Origin: Candidatus Omnitrophota bacterium
Lineage (GTDB): Bacteria > Omnitrophota > Gorgyraeia > Gygaellales > Profunditerraquicolaceae
Assembly (NCBI GenBank): GCA_028716305.1
Contig: JAQUQA010000061.1
Location: forward strand, 1 to 7,238
Length of the DNA stretch: 7,238 nucleotides
Direction of reading: 5' to 3'
A program made the translations under genes and the position numbers. Positions 6,493-7,238 of this stretch are shown here, piece after piece. Position 1 is the first letter of the stretch. Each line of letters begins with the position of its first letter. Below the pieces are notes generated by a model, which worked only from the letters and a program-made list of their open reading frames with translations, searched no databases and was not told the DNA's origin.

Positions 6493-7238
6493 CTACTTGT
6501 GCCAATTTTTTTTGTACATATTATAAGACTGTCTGAGTTGGCGCAAAAACGGGCTGGACTTTCCGTCACCCTGCCCGCAGATCCCTAGCCACTCCTCGTG
6601 CATGTATCCGTCGGGAAAAGGACCGGTAAAAAGCCCCTTGGTATCATGGACGAAGGGCTCATATGCCTTCCACCATTCATCCAGCCACTCAAAAACTACA
6701 CCGCCGATGGAATTACCTTCCCCGTCCCTGAATGCCGCGTTGCCTTCAATGTCCTCCCAGGCCCCCTGGTGATATTGCGCCTGTAAGGCCTGTGCTGTCT
6801 CTAAAGGCTTGTTCTGCGCGTAGGCCGGGCAGCCGAATTCGGTAATAAAAACCGGCTTATCCGTCTCTTCCTTAAGCTGGCGCCAGAGCAATCCGAAACC
6901 CTCTTCCCCGCGGTAGGCGTTGGTGCCGAAAATATCGATATCCGGGCAATCCTTGGCGTATTTATCCAGATAGAGCACATCTCCGCTGCAGATCGCCACG
7001 GGATGCTCCGGATCGATCTCTTTGATCTTTAAGGCCACTTCATTGGCAAATTTAAAAAACGCGTCCGGCTCCTTATCGGCGTTACAGCCATAACCGTAGA
7101 CATTCTCATTACCTAAGAGCCAGAACAATATATAGGGCTCATCCTTGAACTGATTCACCATTTTGATCACCGATTCCAGCATCTTCTCTTTCTGCTCTTG
7201 GTTATTGTAATCGGTCCCCGGATCCCAGGGCGCCCCGC
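6493..7238 (-). CDS. Clan GH-A glycosidase-like protein, N-terminus outside window
   Basis: The frame is open at the window edge and continues upstream of the Met at 7182 as GAPWDPGTDYNNQEQ, so that Met is internal; 247 C-terminal residues are visible. The protein aligns with the other glycosidase in this window. YILFWLLGNENVYG holds the predicted acid/base Glu (visible residue 44), and PVFITEFGCPAY the predicted nucleophile Glu (133). PDIDIFGTNAYRG matches PDIDIIACVIYRG, and FEWLDEWWK plus HEEWLGI match FEWSDEWWK and NEEWFGI. It is shorter between FEWxDEWWK and EEW than its paralogue and ends in a different basic tail. The motifs support a retaining TIM-barrel hydrolase or transglycosylase, and the substrate is unknown. 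The N-terminal half, including any signal or anchor, cannot be seen. The gene is followed after 114 bp by the binding-module gene on the same strand. Confidence 0.88.
   Translation of the reverse strand, partial: GAPWDPGTDYNNQEQKEKMLESVIKMVNQFKDEPYILFWLLGNENVYGYGCNADKEPDAFFKFANEVALKIKEIDPEHPVAICSGDVLYLDKYAKDCPDIDIFGTNAYRGEEGFGLLWRQLKEETDKPVFITEFGCPAYAQNKPLETAQALQAQYHQGAWEDIEGNAAFRDGEGNSIGGVVFEWLDEWWKAYEPFVHDTKGLFTGPFPDGYMHEEWLGICGQGDGKSSPFLRQLRQSYNMYKKNWHK

Noticed and set aside
6495..6525. Plus-strand promoter TTGTGC...TATTAT near the end of the first GH-A gene
   Set aside because: The -35 box matches at only three positions and no plus-strand gene follows; the signal comes from AT-rich coding sequence.

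Overview
All recognisable genes in this window are on the minus strand, so the window is best read from its right end to its left end. Every gene has ordinary bacterial features: Shine-Dalgarno sites, Sec signals or signal anchors, and a good sigma70-type promoter. The style suggests a free-living or particle-associated Gram-negative-type bacterium, with secreted carbohydrate-active proteins, a TPR protein with a Sec signal and a ROK regulator. My guess is an uncultivated lineage of the PVC/Omnitrophota kind. That placement rests on general resemblance only and is low confidence.

Layout, in transcription order. (1) 7238-6493: the C-terminal part of a clan GH-A (TIM-barrel) glycosidase-like protein whose N-terminus lies outside the window. 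(2) 6492-6379: a 114-bp spacer with one orphan ribosome-binding-site-like sequence and the true site of the next gene. (3) 6378-5218: a secreted protein made almost entirely of two copies of one carbohydrate-binding-type beta-sandwich domain. (4) 5237-3918: a second GH-A enzyme, paralogous to the first, with an N-terminal membrane anchor. A very strong RNA hairpin lies in its first codons. (5) 3925-2303: a secreted alpha-helical TPR-like protein with a C-terminal Ig/PKD-like domain; its start overlaps the preceding stop by 8 bp. (6) 2302-2187: a spacer holding a clear sigma70 promoter with an inverted repeat around its -35 box. (7) 2186-954: a ROK-family transcriptional regulator with an N-terminal winged helix. 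(8) 943-1: a membrane-anchored coiled-coil protein, 10 bp after the regulator and open at the window edge.

Interpretation. Genes 3-5 overlap or abut and are very probably one transcript, perhaps joined to the upstream GH-A gene. Together they look like a small extracytoplasmic glycan-handling module: two related enzymes (one tethered to the inner membrane), a free two-domain glycan-binding protein, and a TPR protein that could scaffold them. The ROK regulator has its own promoter and is the natural candidate to sense the sugar concerned, but nothing in the sequence proves that it controls the cluster. The substrate cannot be told from the sequence. I see no mobile element, CRISPR array, tRNA or rRNA.
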